DNA from: Cytophagaceae bacterium
GTDB taxonomy: Bacteria; Bacteroidota; Bacteroidia; Cytophagales; Spirosomataceae
Length of the DNA stretch: 64,000 nucleotides
Assembly (NCBI GenBank): GCA_027491315.1
Contig: JAIXWL010000001.1
Span: 248,001 to 312,000, forward strand
Reading direction: 5' to 3'
Within the stretch, counting starts at the first letter, position 1, and each line of letters begins with the position of its first letter. This document shows positions 26,958 to 36,292 of the stretch, piece by piece. The position numbers were made by a program, and so were the translations under genes. Below the pieces are notes generated by a model. That model was not told the DNA's origin, did not search any database, and saw only the letters and a program-made list of their open reading frames with translations.

Positions 26958-28393
26958 TAGGCTTTTATCAATAAATCTTTGACTACTTGACCTTTACCAT
27001 CAGGTGTCGTGTAGAAAGGTCTTTTTTCAATTTCATACTGTGTATCAGGTTTGATTCCCAAAGCATGGTACATTGTTTGGTGAATTCCCGCAATTTTCAC
27101 TGGATTTTCAATGGTTTTACATGGCCTTTCATCGGCTGTTTTACCATAAACATGTCCTCGTTTAATGCCTCCTCCAAACATCAAAATAGAGCAGCCATCT
27201 GTAAAGTGACGATGCATTCCATAAAACTTCATATCATTCAGAATTTCTGGCTGATTCACCTGTTCTTTCACGGTTTGATCAGGGCGCCCTTCTACCATCA
27301 TATCTCTACTGAACTCTGAAGCCACAATGACTAAAGTTCTATCTAAATGGCCGGTTTTATCCAAATCTTTGATCAATTGAGATATAGGTCCATCAATTTG
27401 TTTTTTCATACCCGCCATGCGCGTATGGCCATTTTCATGGGTGTCAAAACCAAAGAATGGTTCGTATTCAGTGGTCACAGAAATAAATCGAGCTCCTTGT
27501 TCCGTTAATCGACGAGCCAAAAGACATCCTAAACCAAAACGGCCTGTATTGTAAATATCATAGCTTTCTTTGGGTTCAGAGCTTAAATTAAAGGCCTTCG
27601 ATTCCGGGGAATTCAATAAAATATAAGCCTGCTCCATAGAACGGCGAAGAGATTCTTTTTGATAATCACTGCCAAAATCTCCAAAAGGACTCTTACTGAT
27701 TAAATCATTGTATAACTTATTTCTGCTTTCAAAACGTTTCATGTTCATTCCTACAGGAGGGCGAACGCTGTCCAATCCCTGACTTGGATCTGGGATGAAA
27801 AATGGACCAAACTCATTTCCTAAAAATCCTGCCGAATGAAAAGCTTTTAATTCCTCCCCCTCACCTACGGTGAATCGCTGTCCAATGTCAATAAACGCTG
27901 GAATTACTGGATTTTTAGGGCCTAATTCTTTGGCTATCCAAGCTCCCATGTGCGGAGCCGCTACCGTTTGAGGTGGTTCATAGCAAGTATGCCAATTGTA
28001 CTGATGGCGCGTGTGTAAGATGTGACCTAAGTCGGCAGCTACATAAGAACGGATTAAGGTTCCTTTGTCCATCACACTTCCTATTCCTTCCAAACCTTCT
28101 GAAAAATGAATGCCATCCAGCTTAGTAGGTACCGATTTAAATGTACTTAAAACCCGATTCCCCTCCATACCTTTTTCATAGGGAGTATATCGTTTGGGAT
28201 CAAAGGTTTCCGTATGAGCCATTCCACCCGCCATCCAAAGTAAGATAACGGTATCCGCCGTAGCGGCCCTTTGGGCAATTGGATTATTAGAACCTGCGAG
28301 CAAACTTGCCATAGGCGAGTTCATTCCCATAGCTGCCAAAGTGGCCATGCTCGTATTCTGTAAAAATTCCCTTCTGTTATAATTCGTCTTCAT
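26957..28393 (-). CDS. DUF1501 protein, copy A (Tat-exported)
   Basis: I chose ATG at 28393 (two codons after a TTG), giving a 478-residue protein that begins MKTNYNRREFLQ, a short twin-arginine signal. DUF1501 landmarks are VILLWMAGGMAHTETFDPK, the histidine-rich DLGHILHTRHQYNWHTCYEP, and VIVASEFSRD, with GGGIKRGHVYG near the C-terminus. It is paralogous to the protein at 23162 but clearly diverged. The next gene, copy B of the cytochrome/DUF1549/DUF1553 protein, overlaps by one base, so the two are probably translationally coupled. The function is unknown. Confidence 0.86.
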   Translation of the reverse strand: MKTNYNRREFLQNTSMATLAAMGMNSPMASLLAGSNNPIAQRAATADTVILLWMAGGMAHTETFDPKRYTPYEKGMEGNRVLSTFKSVPTKLDGIHFSEGLEGIGSVMDKGTLIRSYVAADLGHILHTRHQYNWHTCYEPPQTVAAPHMGAWIAKELGPKNPVIPAFIDIGQRFTVGEGEELKAFHSAGFLGNEFGPFFIPDPSQGLDSVRPPVGMNMKRFESRNKLYNDLISKSPFGDFGSDYQKESLRRSMEQAYILLNSPESKAFNLSSEPKESYDIYNTGRFGLGCLLARRLTEQGARFISVTTEYEPFFGFDTHENGHTRMAGMKKQIDGPISQLIKDLDKTGHLDRTLVIVASEFSRDMMVEGRPDQTVKEQVNQPEILNDMKFYGMHRHFTDGCSILMFGGGIKRGHVYGKTADERPCKTIENPVKIAGIHQTMYHALGIKPDTQYEIEKRPFYTTPDGKGQVVKDLLIKA

Positions 28394-28425
28394 ATACAAA
28401 AATACAAGATATTCTATTTCAAAAC

Positions 28426-31215
28426 TTAGATAATTAATTGAAATTCAGGAAGTAGGGTAATAGCCCAAACAAAATCCTGAACTCCTTCTACTGTAGGCTT
28501 TTTGCCCAAGTACCTAATAGCCAATTCCATCTCGCGAGGACTCGGATTACGACCCAATGCCTGACGATACAAGGCATTTACCAAAGCGTCACTGGTAGCA
28601 TATTTAGCAACCCAAATCTTAGCGCCCGTATTTAAGGTATAATTAAATTTAACACCATTCGTCAATTCCAAAGCTTGTAATAAGTTAGCTTGTGAAGTTC
28701 TACTGGTAGAAACTGTCTCCCGGTTAGGTCTTCCTAAAGCCGTTAAGAATGGATCGTTTTTAACCAAAGCTGCCCGAGCAAAAGGAATTTCTTTCTTGAT
28801 ATCAGCTGGTAACATTTTTACAGCTAGAGCAGAATCTGAATATAAGGGGAAGAACGATTGACTCACGGCATCAGCAAATTGTTCCGCTGTTAAGCGTCTT
28901 TTCGTCATTCCTTTAAAGACATAATTGGAAGCTGTCAACATGGATACCTCTTTGAAGCCAACCGTCGGCAATTGGTAAGTTTTAGACGTCAAAATCTGAT
29001 ACATTAAACGCTTCATATCTGAACCATTATTGGCAAAATCATAGGCTAAGTAATCCAACAAATCCTGGCTCCATGGTTCATTATCCATCACATCCACTGG
29101 CTCCACAATTCCTCTTCCCATCAATTGAGCCCACACCCGATTCACCAAAGTACGGTATAGGCGGCCATTTTTCTTCTGAACTAAAATATCCGCTAATTGC
29201 ACTAAACGATCAGCAGTAATCGGGGTTTCTTTAATTTTACCTAAAGAATTATACAAAACACCTCGGCCAGCCATGCGGCCTGTAGGTAAGTCGCACTTAT
29301 GAATTTCTAAGGTTTGATCCGCAAAAACATTGGCAAAGGCATAAGCATCATCCAATTTCCAATCACTGATAAAACTGTCGTGGCAGGAAGCACATTTTAA
29401 ATTTAATCCTAAAAATACTTGAGCTACGTTTTGAGCCGCCTGCATCTCGGTACTTTGGCTAGAGTTGATGGTTCCTCTCCATTTAATTCCCTTAATAAAC
29501 CCTTCAGACTCTTTGCTTGGACTGATTAATTCCTTGACAAATTGCTCATAAGGTTTATTGTTTTTCAATGAACCATAAAGCCATTTGGAGATGGCAAATC
29601 GGCCACCCGTGATATAACCGGTTCCTGTATAATCATTCCGCAAAGCATCATTCCAGAAACTAAACCAATGCTGGGCATAAGCAGAATTATCGTTCAGTAA
29701 AGATTGAACTAATTGCTCCCTTTTGTTTGGACGCTTATCTGTGATGAAATTTTGGATTGCTTGTGGAGAAGGTAATAAACCTTGAACATCTAGATAAACC
29801 CGACGGATGTAGGTAGCATCATCCACTGGTTTTTTCCAAGCAATTTTATTTTTCTTGAAATATTGATCCACAAACAAATCAATGGGCTGCTGTGCCTGTG
29901 CATTAGCCGCAGGTAAATTAGGTAAGCGAGGCTCCAAGGCCGCAACTCGATACAAACTTTTTTCTGGACCTGTTGGCCAAGGAGCTCCTTGTTTAATCCA
30001 AAATTCGAGTAAGGCAATGTCTTCCTTGGTTAAACGCTTTCCTTTAGTAGGCATGGCATCATCATGACCTTCCGGCAATTTAACCCGACGAATGATATCA
30101 CTTTTCTCTGGATAACCAGCTACTAAAATAGGCCCGTTTTCACCCCCTTTAAACAGAAATTCTTTTTTGTCTAAACGAAGTTTTCCTTTGGTTTTGGTGG
30201 CATTATGGCAACTATAGCAATTATGGGCTAAGATGGTTCGAACTTTTATGTTCAATTCATCCACTTGATTCGCATTTAAAATTTGTGCGGCTGGACTTAC
30301 TGTGGCACTTTCTACTTCTTGAAAAGCAGCAGGAACAGGTCCAGTAGGTAGGTCATTGGAAACTGATAAATCTGTTTCCTCAGGCAAAGCTAATGGACGA
30401 GTGGTGTTGGGAGAATTAGGCCAAGGAGCGCCCTGCTTAATCCATGTTTCCAATACTTCAATTTCTGCTTTGGTCAGGCGCTTACCCTTGGTAGGCATAG
30501 CGTCATCATGACTAGCAGGTAATTTGATGCGATGAATGATATCGCTTTTTTCTGGATGGCCGATAATCAAGGCCTTTCCATTTTCTCCCCCTTTTAAGAC
30601 GTATTTTAATTCGTCAAGACGAAGTTTTCCTTTTACTTTTTTGGTACCATGACAACTGGTACAATGTTTTGTCAAAATACTTCTAGCCTCTATGGCTAAA
30701 GCTTCTTTCTGATCGACGTTGATGTCGCCTTGTAATTTTTTAACATCTATTTTAGGGGCTACCGAAGTAGAATCTTTGGCTATTTCAGGATTCCAAACAG
30801 AACTCAAATAATCGTCACCATGGGTTAACATGGCTCCATAATGTCCGGCAAAAGTTACGCCAAACACGGAAAGGATTAACAAGGCCCGGTAGGATTTGGT
30901 CTCATCCGCTTTAAAAGCTAATAAGGCCAAAGCTGCCAACACGAGGGTTGCAATACCCGACCATTGGTGCCAGACTACAGTATTACCTGCATAATCATCT
31001 TGATTGGCTAGTATTAAGCCGAAAGTCACTGCCAATAGCGCAGAAATACTTACGACCCAAAGCATCAAATGAATGGCAGGTTTAAATTGATTGGATGATT
31101 GCTTCCAAGAAATGGCTTCAAGCAGCAATACTACCCATAATAAACTTAGGGGGAAGTGAACAATCAGTGGGTGTAATCGACCCAAAAAGGTAATAAATTC
31201 AGTACTATTTTGCAC
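28426..31215 (-). CDS. DUF2231/double cytochrome c/DUF1549/DUF1553 membrane protein, copy A
   Basis: About 929 residues from GTG 31215. An open frame continues to GTG 31281, but that codon lies inside a strong hairpin, so the later start is preferred. The N-terminus has four membrane helices of DUF2231 type (GRLHPLIVHFPLSLLW). Two adjacent cytochrome c domains follow, with CTSCHG and CYSCHN, each ending MPTKGKRLT...WIKQGAPWP. Then come DUF1549, with a third CxxCH (KCASCHDSFISDW), and DUF1553. The duplicated heme domains are about 65% identical, so the duplication looks fairly recent. It is the first gene after susD in the operon. Confidence 0.85.
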   Translation of the reverse strand: MQNSTEFITFLGRLHPLIVHFPLSLLWVVLLLEAISWKQSSNQFKPAIHLMLWVVSISALLAVTFGLILANQDDYAGNTVVWHQWSGIATLVLAALALLAFKADETKSYRALLILSVFGVTFAGHYGAMLTHGDDYLSSVWNPEIAKDSTSVAPKIDVKKLQGDINVDQKEALAIEARSILTKHCTSCHGTKKVKGKLRLDELKYVLKGGENGKALIIGHPEKSDIIHRIKLPASHDDAMPTKGKRLTKAEIEVLETWIKQGAPWPNSPNTTRPLALPEETDLSVSNDLPTGPVPAAFQEVESATVSPAAQILNANQVDELNIKVRTILAHNCYSCHNATKTKGKLRLDKKEFLFKGGENGPILVAGYPEKSDIIRRVKLPEGHDDAMPTKGKRLTKEDIALLEFWIKQGAPWPTGPEKSLYRVAALEPRLPNLPAANAQAQQPIDLFVDQYFKKNKIAWKKPVDDATYIRRVYLDVQGLLPSPQAIQNFITDKRPNKREQLVQSLLNDNSAYAQHWFSFWNDALRNDYTGTGYITGGRFAISKWLYGSLKNNKPYEQFVKELISPSKESEGFIKGIKWRGTINSSQSTEMQAAQNVAQVFLGLNLKCASCHDSFISDWKLDDAYAFANVFADQTLEIHKCDLPTGRMAGRGVLYNSLGKIKETPITADRLVQLADILVQKKNGRLYRTLVNRVWAQLMGRGIVEPVDVMDNEPWSQDLLDYLAYDFANNGSDMKRLMYQILTSKTYQLPTVGFKEVSMLTASNYVFKGMTKRRLTAEQFADAVSQSFFPLYSDSALAVKMLPADIKKEIPFARAALVKNDPFLTALGRPNRETVSTSRTSQANLLQALELTNGVKFNYTLNTGAKIWVAKYATSDALVNALYRQALGRNPSPREMELAIRYLGKKPTVEGVQDFVWAITLLPEFQLII

Positions 31216-31240
31216 AGAAATGTTTGTTATAATAGGTTTA

Positions 31241-31301
31241 AATCTTTGTGTTGCCGAGGCTTGGAGAGCAAGTCCAAGCACTCGGCAATTTTACAAAGAT
31301 T
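31241..31301. repeat. 61-bp inverted repeat between susD and the cytochrome operon genes
   Basis: The stem is built from three paired blocks: AATCTTTGT (31241-31249) with ACAAAGATT (31293-31301), TTGCCGAG (31251-31258) with CTCGGCAA (31281-31288), and GCTTGGA (31259-31265) with TCCAAGC (31273-31279), around a GAGCAAG loop. No T-run follows on the minus strand. It is a likely intra-operon attenuator, processing site or mRNA stabiliser separating SusCD from downstream expression. Confidence 0.8.
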
Positions 31302-31320
31302 AATCTAAATAAAAAATCCC

Positions 31321-32823
31321 TTAGTTATACCCTGGGTTTTGGGTTAATTTACTGTTAATCAAAATTTGAGGAGCAGGAATAGGTAGGTAATATTCAAAAT
31401 CAGAATATACATAATCCAAAGCGTTGAAGGCAATTCCTCCTCTTGAAACGGTAGGATTTGCTTTTTCTCTAGCTCCATGAGCATTCATAAATGCCGTCAA
31501 TTCAGAAGGAGTCATGGTTCTTTGTAAATCAAACCAGCGGTGATTTTCAAAGGCTAATTCTACACGACGCTCTTGCATGATAGCTGCACGTAAACCTTCT
31601 TTGGATAAACCTGCCAATTCAGCCAATCCAGCTCTTTTTCTTACGGCATTCACATACCCTAATGCTTCGGCTGTTGGTCCAGCTGATTCATTGATTGATT
31701 CAGCTAACATCAATAATGCATCGGCATAACGTAACACCGGCCAGTTATTATCCGAGCGACCAGAAATGGTGTGCGGATATTGGTATTTAGCTACGAATGG
31801 AATACCAACAAAAGTACCATTCAAGGTATATCCTGTTTTCAAGGAAATATCTTTACGCAAGTCTCCCGCCTCATAGGCGTTGATCATATCACGAGTAGGA
31901 ATATTTCTACCACTTGGCGTAGTATTTGCGTATCCTGTTACAGCACCTTGAGATAAACGAGGTGCAAACACATAAACAAAGTTACTTTGCTCACCTAAGT
32001 CGTTACCTCCTTGATATTGAACTTCAAAGATGGACTCAGGCCCATTTTTCCTAGCTGGATCAAAGTTGTCTTTGTAATTAGCATTCAAAGAATACCCTAA
32101 GCTCAAAATATCTTTTAAGGTAGTAACTGCAGCTGAATAGTTCTTTCTAGTTAAATATACTTTTCCTAGCAATGCCACAGCAGCTCCTTTGGTAGCCTTT
32201 CCTCTTCCTGAAGCAGGATATGAAGCAGGTAATAATTTCACTGCATCACCCAAGTCTGTTTCAATCTGCTTGTAAACCTCAGCTTGAGGAGAACGCACTA
32301 AATCAAATGACTCATTAGGATTTGATAAAGTCTTCGTTGCTAAAACCACATCTCCGAAATAACGCGTTAAGTTGAAATAATGGTAAGCGCGTAAGAATTT
32401 CAATTGCCCTTCAATGGATCCCTTAGCCGTTGCATCTATGGTAGAAGTAGCTAATTTTTCCAAGGCATAATTGATGTTGTACATCGTTGCATAATGGTTA
32501 TTCCAAAGCGTATTGATTTCTCCATTTCCTTGATTAACCGTTGAGAATTCAAATGCCTCCCAACCAGCTGCACCTCCACGATCCAATGGATTGAAGTCTA
32601 GCGTGGTATTGTCTGACATAAATTCCTGCTGAATATAGGCCGAGTTGGTGATCGTTTGCAATTGACCATATATTCCATTCAAAGCTTGATTGAATTGAGT
32701 TTCGTTTTGATAAAACAAATCTCGACCAATCCTCGTAGGGTCTGTTGTCGTCAAAAAGTCTTCTTGACAAGAAAACTGAATGAAGCAAAAGGATAATAAT
32801 ATTGAAGCTGTTATTTTTTTCAT
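31321..32823 (-). CDS. SusD/RagB-family surface glycan-binding lipoprotein
   Basis: A 500-residue protein with a lipoprotein signal ending IQFSC (Cys19). The N-terminal TPR-like SusD region includes FNQALNGIYGQLQ and YNINYALEKL, and the C-terminal block reads RYADALLMLAESINE then ERRVELAFENHRWFDLQRT, all diagnostic of SusD. It sits on the cell surface and delivers ligand to its SusC partner, encoded 10 bp upstream. The ligand cannot be predicted from sequence. In this operon the next genes are cytochrome/DUF1501 proteins, not glycoside hydrolases. Confidence 0.94.
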   Translation of the reverse strand: MKKITASILLSFCFIQFSCQEDFLTTTDPTRIGRDLFYQNETQFNQALNGIYGQLQTITNSAYIQQEFMSDNTTLDFNPLDRGGAAGWEAFEFSTVNQGNGEINTLWNNHYATMYNINYALEKLATSTIDATAKGSIEGQLKFLRAYHYFNLTRYFGDVVLATKTLSNPNESFDLVRSPQAEVYKQIETDLGDAVKLLPASYPASGRGKATKGAAVALLGKVYLTRKNYSAAVTTLKDILSLGYSLNANYKDNFDPARKNGPESIFEVQYQGGNDLGEQSNFVYVFAPRLSQGAVTGYANTTPSGRNIPTRDMINAYEAGDLRKDISLKTGYTLNGTFVGIPFVAKYQYPHTISGRSDNNWPVLRYADALLMLAESINESAGPTAEALGYVNAVRKRAGLAELAGLSKEGLRAAIMQERRVELAFENHRWFDLQRTMTPSELTAFMNAHGAREKANPTVSRGGIAFNALDYVYSDFEYYLPIPAPQILINSKLTQNPGYN

Positions 32824-32833
32824 TTCTGTATAA

Positions 32834-35800
32834 TTAGAAGTTTAATTTAACACCAAGAGCCACTGTTCTAGGAACTGGATATGACTCATCGTCATTGTTC
32901 AATTCCGTTCCACCTCTAACACCTGCGTCCGGGTTATTTCCTGGGTAATTGGTAAATAAGAATAAGTTATTCGCAGTTAAGAATACTCTAGACTCGCTGA
33001 ATATATTGCTCATTTTAGGAAGTTTATACCCTAAAGTCACTGCCTTTAACCAAACATAACTTCCGTCATATACATAACGCTCACTACTTTCACGAGACCA
33101 CTTGAAATAACTAGTTCCTCCTTGTGAGTTTTTGTCATTCGGATTGGTACCTGGATTAGTAGCCGATCTCCAACGATCTTTGGCTTTATCTAATACGTTA
33201 AACACACCGTCCATGTTCATGGTAGATGCTTCAATATTACGGTAGATATCAAAATCTTGAGCTCCTACAAATAATACGTTCAAATCCCATTGACGGTAAT
33301 CAGCTGCCATGGTCCAAGCCCAAGTAAAGGCAGGATTTGGATTTCCAATTTCAGTCATGTCTTGTGTATCATATGAAATAACACCATCTCCGTTCATGTC
33401 TTTGAACTTCATTCCGCCAGGAATTACACCATCTTGCTTAGCCCAAGCATCAATTTCTGCCTGAGTATTGAAAATGCCTTCTTTTCTGTAACCGTAAATC
33501 ATACCAATCGGACGACCCACTTTCATGACGTTATACCCACCATAAAAACTACCATACCAAAGTATGTCATTGGCTCCTTTGATGGCCAAAATTTTACTTT
33601 GGTTCATCGTTAAGTTCATGTTAGTTCTGAAATTCACAGGACCAAAACTAGTGCGATAATCTGCGCTTAATTCAACCCCTGTATTTTGAACCTGACCAAT
33701 GTTGTCCAAACTGGTAGTAAAACCAGAAACCGCTGGAATCGAAACTGGTAATAACATATCGTTGGTTACTTTCTTGTAGTACTCAAAAGTGAAGGTCAAC
33801 TTATTGTTAAACGTGGCTAAATCTAAACCAATGTCCAACTGATCTGATTTTTCCCATTTCAAAGAAGAGTTAGCAAAGTTGCTAATCACTTTACCTGGTG
33901 CAAAACTGTTTCCTAAGATGTAGTTATTTGCCCCTACGAATGCCAAGCTTGGATAGTTACCAATGTTATTGTTACCTGTAACACCCCAGCTCGCACGAAT
34001 TTTCATGTCATTGATAAAGCTGATATCCTTCATGAAAGGCTCTTCTGAAATTCTCCAACCTACCGATGCTGCTGGGAAATCTCCAAACTTATTATTCTCT
34101 CCAAAACGAGAGCTTCCTTCTCTACGGAATGAAGCAGAGAAAAGGTATTTATCTTTTAATGCATAGTTTACACGAGCAAAATAGGCTAATAAAGACCAGC
34201 TATACTCATAAGAGTTAGATGAACGGATAGATCCAGCACCTAAATAAGGAACTAAGTCATCTGGAAATGTATTGGCAGAACCATCAATGCCATATACTTG
34301 CTCTTTTTGAGAAGTAAAACCTAGCATTGCATCCAATTTATGGTCTTCTCCAATTTTTGGAGAATATGTCAATAACTCATCAAAAGAAACGTTTTGTAAT
34401 TGCTCAGAAATATCACGAGCTGTGGCTATCCTTGGTGGCGCACCAGCTGTTCCTGAAGCTACAGAAGCTCCAATGGTAGAGGGCACAAACTCCTTGAAGC
34501 GGTTAAAGTTCATTTTTCCATTGATGGAAGATCTAAATTTCAAACCATCAAGAATGGTAAACTCAGCAAAAGCATTCGCCAAAACATCGGATATATTTCT
34601 TTTACGAATAACATTTTGTAATAAAAATACTGGATTAGGGAAACCAAAAGCTCCATCCACACCTCCGATATAAGGTCGCATCGATCCGTCTGCATTATAA
34701 ATAGGCTCACGTGGATCCATCAATAATGCGCCACCTACTAAGGCACTGCGACCATCTGTATTCGCTACATTTTGACGAGTCAAACTTCCGTTGACATTTA
34801 ATCCAACAGTTAAAAACTTACTCACCTGACCACCGTTATTTGAACGAATAGAAATACGATCATAATCGGTATTCATGATAGCTCCATCTTCCTTGTAGTA
34901 ACCTACAGAAAACATGGATTTAATTGGCCCTTTACCTGAACTAATGGTTAGGTTGGCATCTTGATATGCCGAATTCTTATTCAGGATAGCACCAAACCAA
35001 TCTGTAGAATATTTAGTCTGCTCAGGAAAACGATATCCTAGCGGAACCTCCTCAATAGATGGCTCTCTTTTTTGTAAAATACGGATGGCATCCATGAAAA
35101 CATCTTTCTTGAATTGCGCAAACTCCTGGCCTGTCAACATTTTCACACGACGAGAGTCAGGAATGGAGTTAACTCCATAGTCTACAGAAAAATTTACATT
35201 CACTTTCCCTTCTTGCGCATTCTTGGTAGTAATTAACACTACCCCGTTTGAACCCCTTGCACCGTAAATTGCCGTAGAAGCAGCATCCTTTAATACGGAG
35301 ATACTTTCTATGTCATTCGGGTTAAAGTTAGCACCTACGGATGTACCCACAGGGAAACCATCGATTACATACAAAGGATCACTACCAGCTCCCAAAGAAC
35401 CTATACCACGAACTCGAACCTCAAAAGCTCCACCCGGTGTTCCGGCTTTTTGCTTTACCACAACTCCGGATGCACGGCCTTGTAATAATTGGTTCATGTT
35501 ATTGGCAGGTTGTTCTCCAATATCCTTCATACCGATGACAGAAACGGCTGAAGTAATATCTTGCTTTCTTTGGGAACCATATCCCACAACAACCACTTCA
35601 GTTAATTCTTTTTGATTTTCTTCTAAAAGGACATCGATTACCGTACGGCCTTGAACGGCTTCTGACTTAGGTAATAAGCCTACTGAAGAAAAATTTAGAA
35701 CGGCATTTTTGGAAGAAACTCGGATCGAGTACTCTCCATTTGCATTGGTAACTGCACCGTTGGTCGTTCCTTTCTCCAACACCGAGGTGCCAGGAACGCC

Positions 35801-35902
35801 TACTCCTCCGGTAGTGCTAACCTTACCTCGGACTTGCACACTTTGAGCAAGTCCTTGGTAAACCAGGAGCATACAAAAAATTAGTAATGATAGTTTTTTC
35901 AT
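32834..35902 (-). CDS. SusC/RagA-family TonB-linked outer-membrane transporter
   Basis: About 1022 residues from ATG 35902. A longer frame exists, but this start gives a proper signal peptide ending YQGLAQ. A carboxypeptidase-D-regulatory-like domain (about 22-100) is followed by the SusC signature ELTEVVVVGYGSQRK, the plug (LLQGRASGVVVKQ, YVIDGFPVG, VLKDAASTAIYGARGSNGVVLITTK) and the barrel, ending in ALGVKLNF. It imports an oligomeric substrate with energy from TonB. It heads a seven-gene operon and has a 390-bp divergent upstream region with an inverted repeat at 36070-36102. Confidence 0.95.
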   Translation of the reverse strand: MKKLSLLIFCMLLVYQGLAQSVQVRGKVSTTGGVGVPGTSVLEKGTTNGAVTNANGEYSIRVSSKNAVLNFSSVGLLPKSEAVQGRTVIDVLLEENQKELTEVVVVGYGSQRKQDITSAVSVIGMKDIGEQPANNMNQLLQGRASGVVVKQKAGTPGGAFEVRVRGIGSLGAGSDPLYVIDGFPVGTSVGANFNPNDIESISVLKDAASTAIYGARGSNGVVLITTKNAQEGKVNVNFSVDYGVNSIPDSRRVKMLTGQEFAQFKKDVFMDAIRILQKREPSIEEVPLGYRFPEQTKYSTDWFGAILNKNSAYQDANLTISSGKGPIKSMFSVGYYKEDGAIMNTDYDRISIRSNNGGQVSKFLTVGLNVNGSLTRQNVANTDGRSALVGGALLMDPREPIYNADGSMRPYIGGVDGAFGFPNPVFLLQNVIRKRNISDVLANAFAEFTILDGLKFRSSINGKMNFNRFKEFVPSTIGASVASGTAGAPPRIATARDISEQLQNVSFDELLTYSPKIGEDHKLDAMLGFTSQKEQVYGIDGSANTFPDDLVPYLGAGSIRSSNSYEYSWSLLAYFARVNYALKDKYLFSASFRREGSSRFGENNKFGDFPAASVGWRISEEPFMKDISFINDMKIRASWGVTGNNNIGNYPSLAFVGANNYILGNSFAPGKVISNFANSSLKWEKSDQLDIGLDLATFNNKLTFTFEYYKKVTNDMLLPVSIPAVSGFTTSLDNIGQVQNTGVELSADYRTSFGPVNFRTNMNLTMNQSKILAIKGANDILWYGSFYGGYNVMKVGRPIGMIYGYRKEGIFNTQAEIDAWAKQDGVIPGGMKFKDMNGDGVISYDTQDMTEIGNPNPAFTWAWTMAADYRQWDLNVLFVGAQDFDIYRNIEASTMNMDGVFNVLDKAKDRWRSATNPGTNPNDKNSQGGTSYFKWSRESSERYVYDGSYVWLKAVTLGYKLPKMSNIFSESRVFLTANNLFLFTNYPGNNPDAGVRGGTELNNDDESYPVPRTVALGVKLNF

Positions 35903-36069
35903 AATAAGAGGTTTGAGTTTGGTTATAAAAGGTTGAATAAAAGCTGCTTCATAAATAGAACTATTCATAGAAACAATAATATTATAAAGTACAACTAACT
36001 CATTTGAGCATAGTCAACCATCCTTAACTATCCTTATAAATTTATGAAGCTGTTTATTGTATCTTTTTG

Positions 36070-36102
36070 ATAATCAAGCAGAAACAACGAAAGGTTGATT
36101 AT
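36070..36102. promoter_or_regulatory. Inverted repeat in the susC upstream region
   Basis: ATAATCAA (36070-36077) and TTGATTAT (36095-36102) are perfect 8-bp arms 17 nt apart, about 170 bp upstream of the susC start. The spacing suits a dimeric regulator on adjacent helix faces. The nearby Crp/Fnr-type gene is one candidate, with no direct support. Confidence 0.35.
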
Positions 36103-36267
36103 ACGGCAATGCGAAAAACATGACTTGGTCAGATAAAATGCTTTTTTATCAAAAAAAAATTAAATTATAGTCGTATCGTGAATCCTTAGAGGCCAATTCT
36201 CCCTTAAAGCATACTTTAAAAAATAGTAACTATTCAAGATTCAAAACTGCGGTATACAAAATATTTC

Positions 36268-36275
36268 TACCTTTG
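36268..36275 (+). promoter_or_regulatory. Possible -7 box for the Dabb-crp operon
   Basis: TACCTTTG fits the TAnnTTTG consensus and lies 18 bp before the ATG at 36293. No TTG occurs at the expected -33 distance, so this is tentative. Confidence 0.35.
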
Positions 36276-36292
36276 AACAATAAATTTATGCC

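Larger units (their letters stand above)
35903..36292. other. Divergent intergenic region between susC and the Dabb gene
   Basis: This 390-bp A+T-rich region must hold the promoters of the SusCD/cytochrome operon (leftward) and of the Dabb-crp pair (rightward). Two elements stand out: an 8-bp inverted repeat at 36070-36102 and a TACCTTTG box at 36268. I could not find a convincing leftward -7/-33 pair. Confidence 0.5.

Noticed and set aside
20981-35902. Recent horizontal transfer of the whole operon from Planctomycetes
   Set aside because: Base composition looks like the neighbours and the operon includes Bacteroidota SusCD; transfer cannot be shown without phylogeny.
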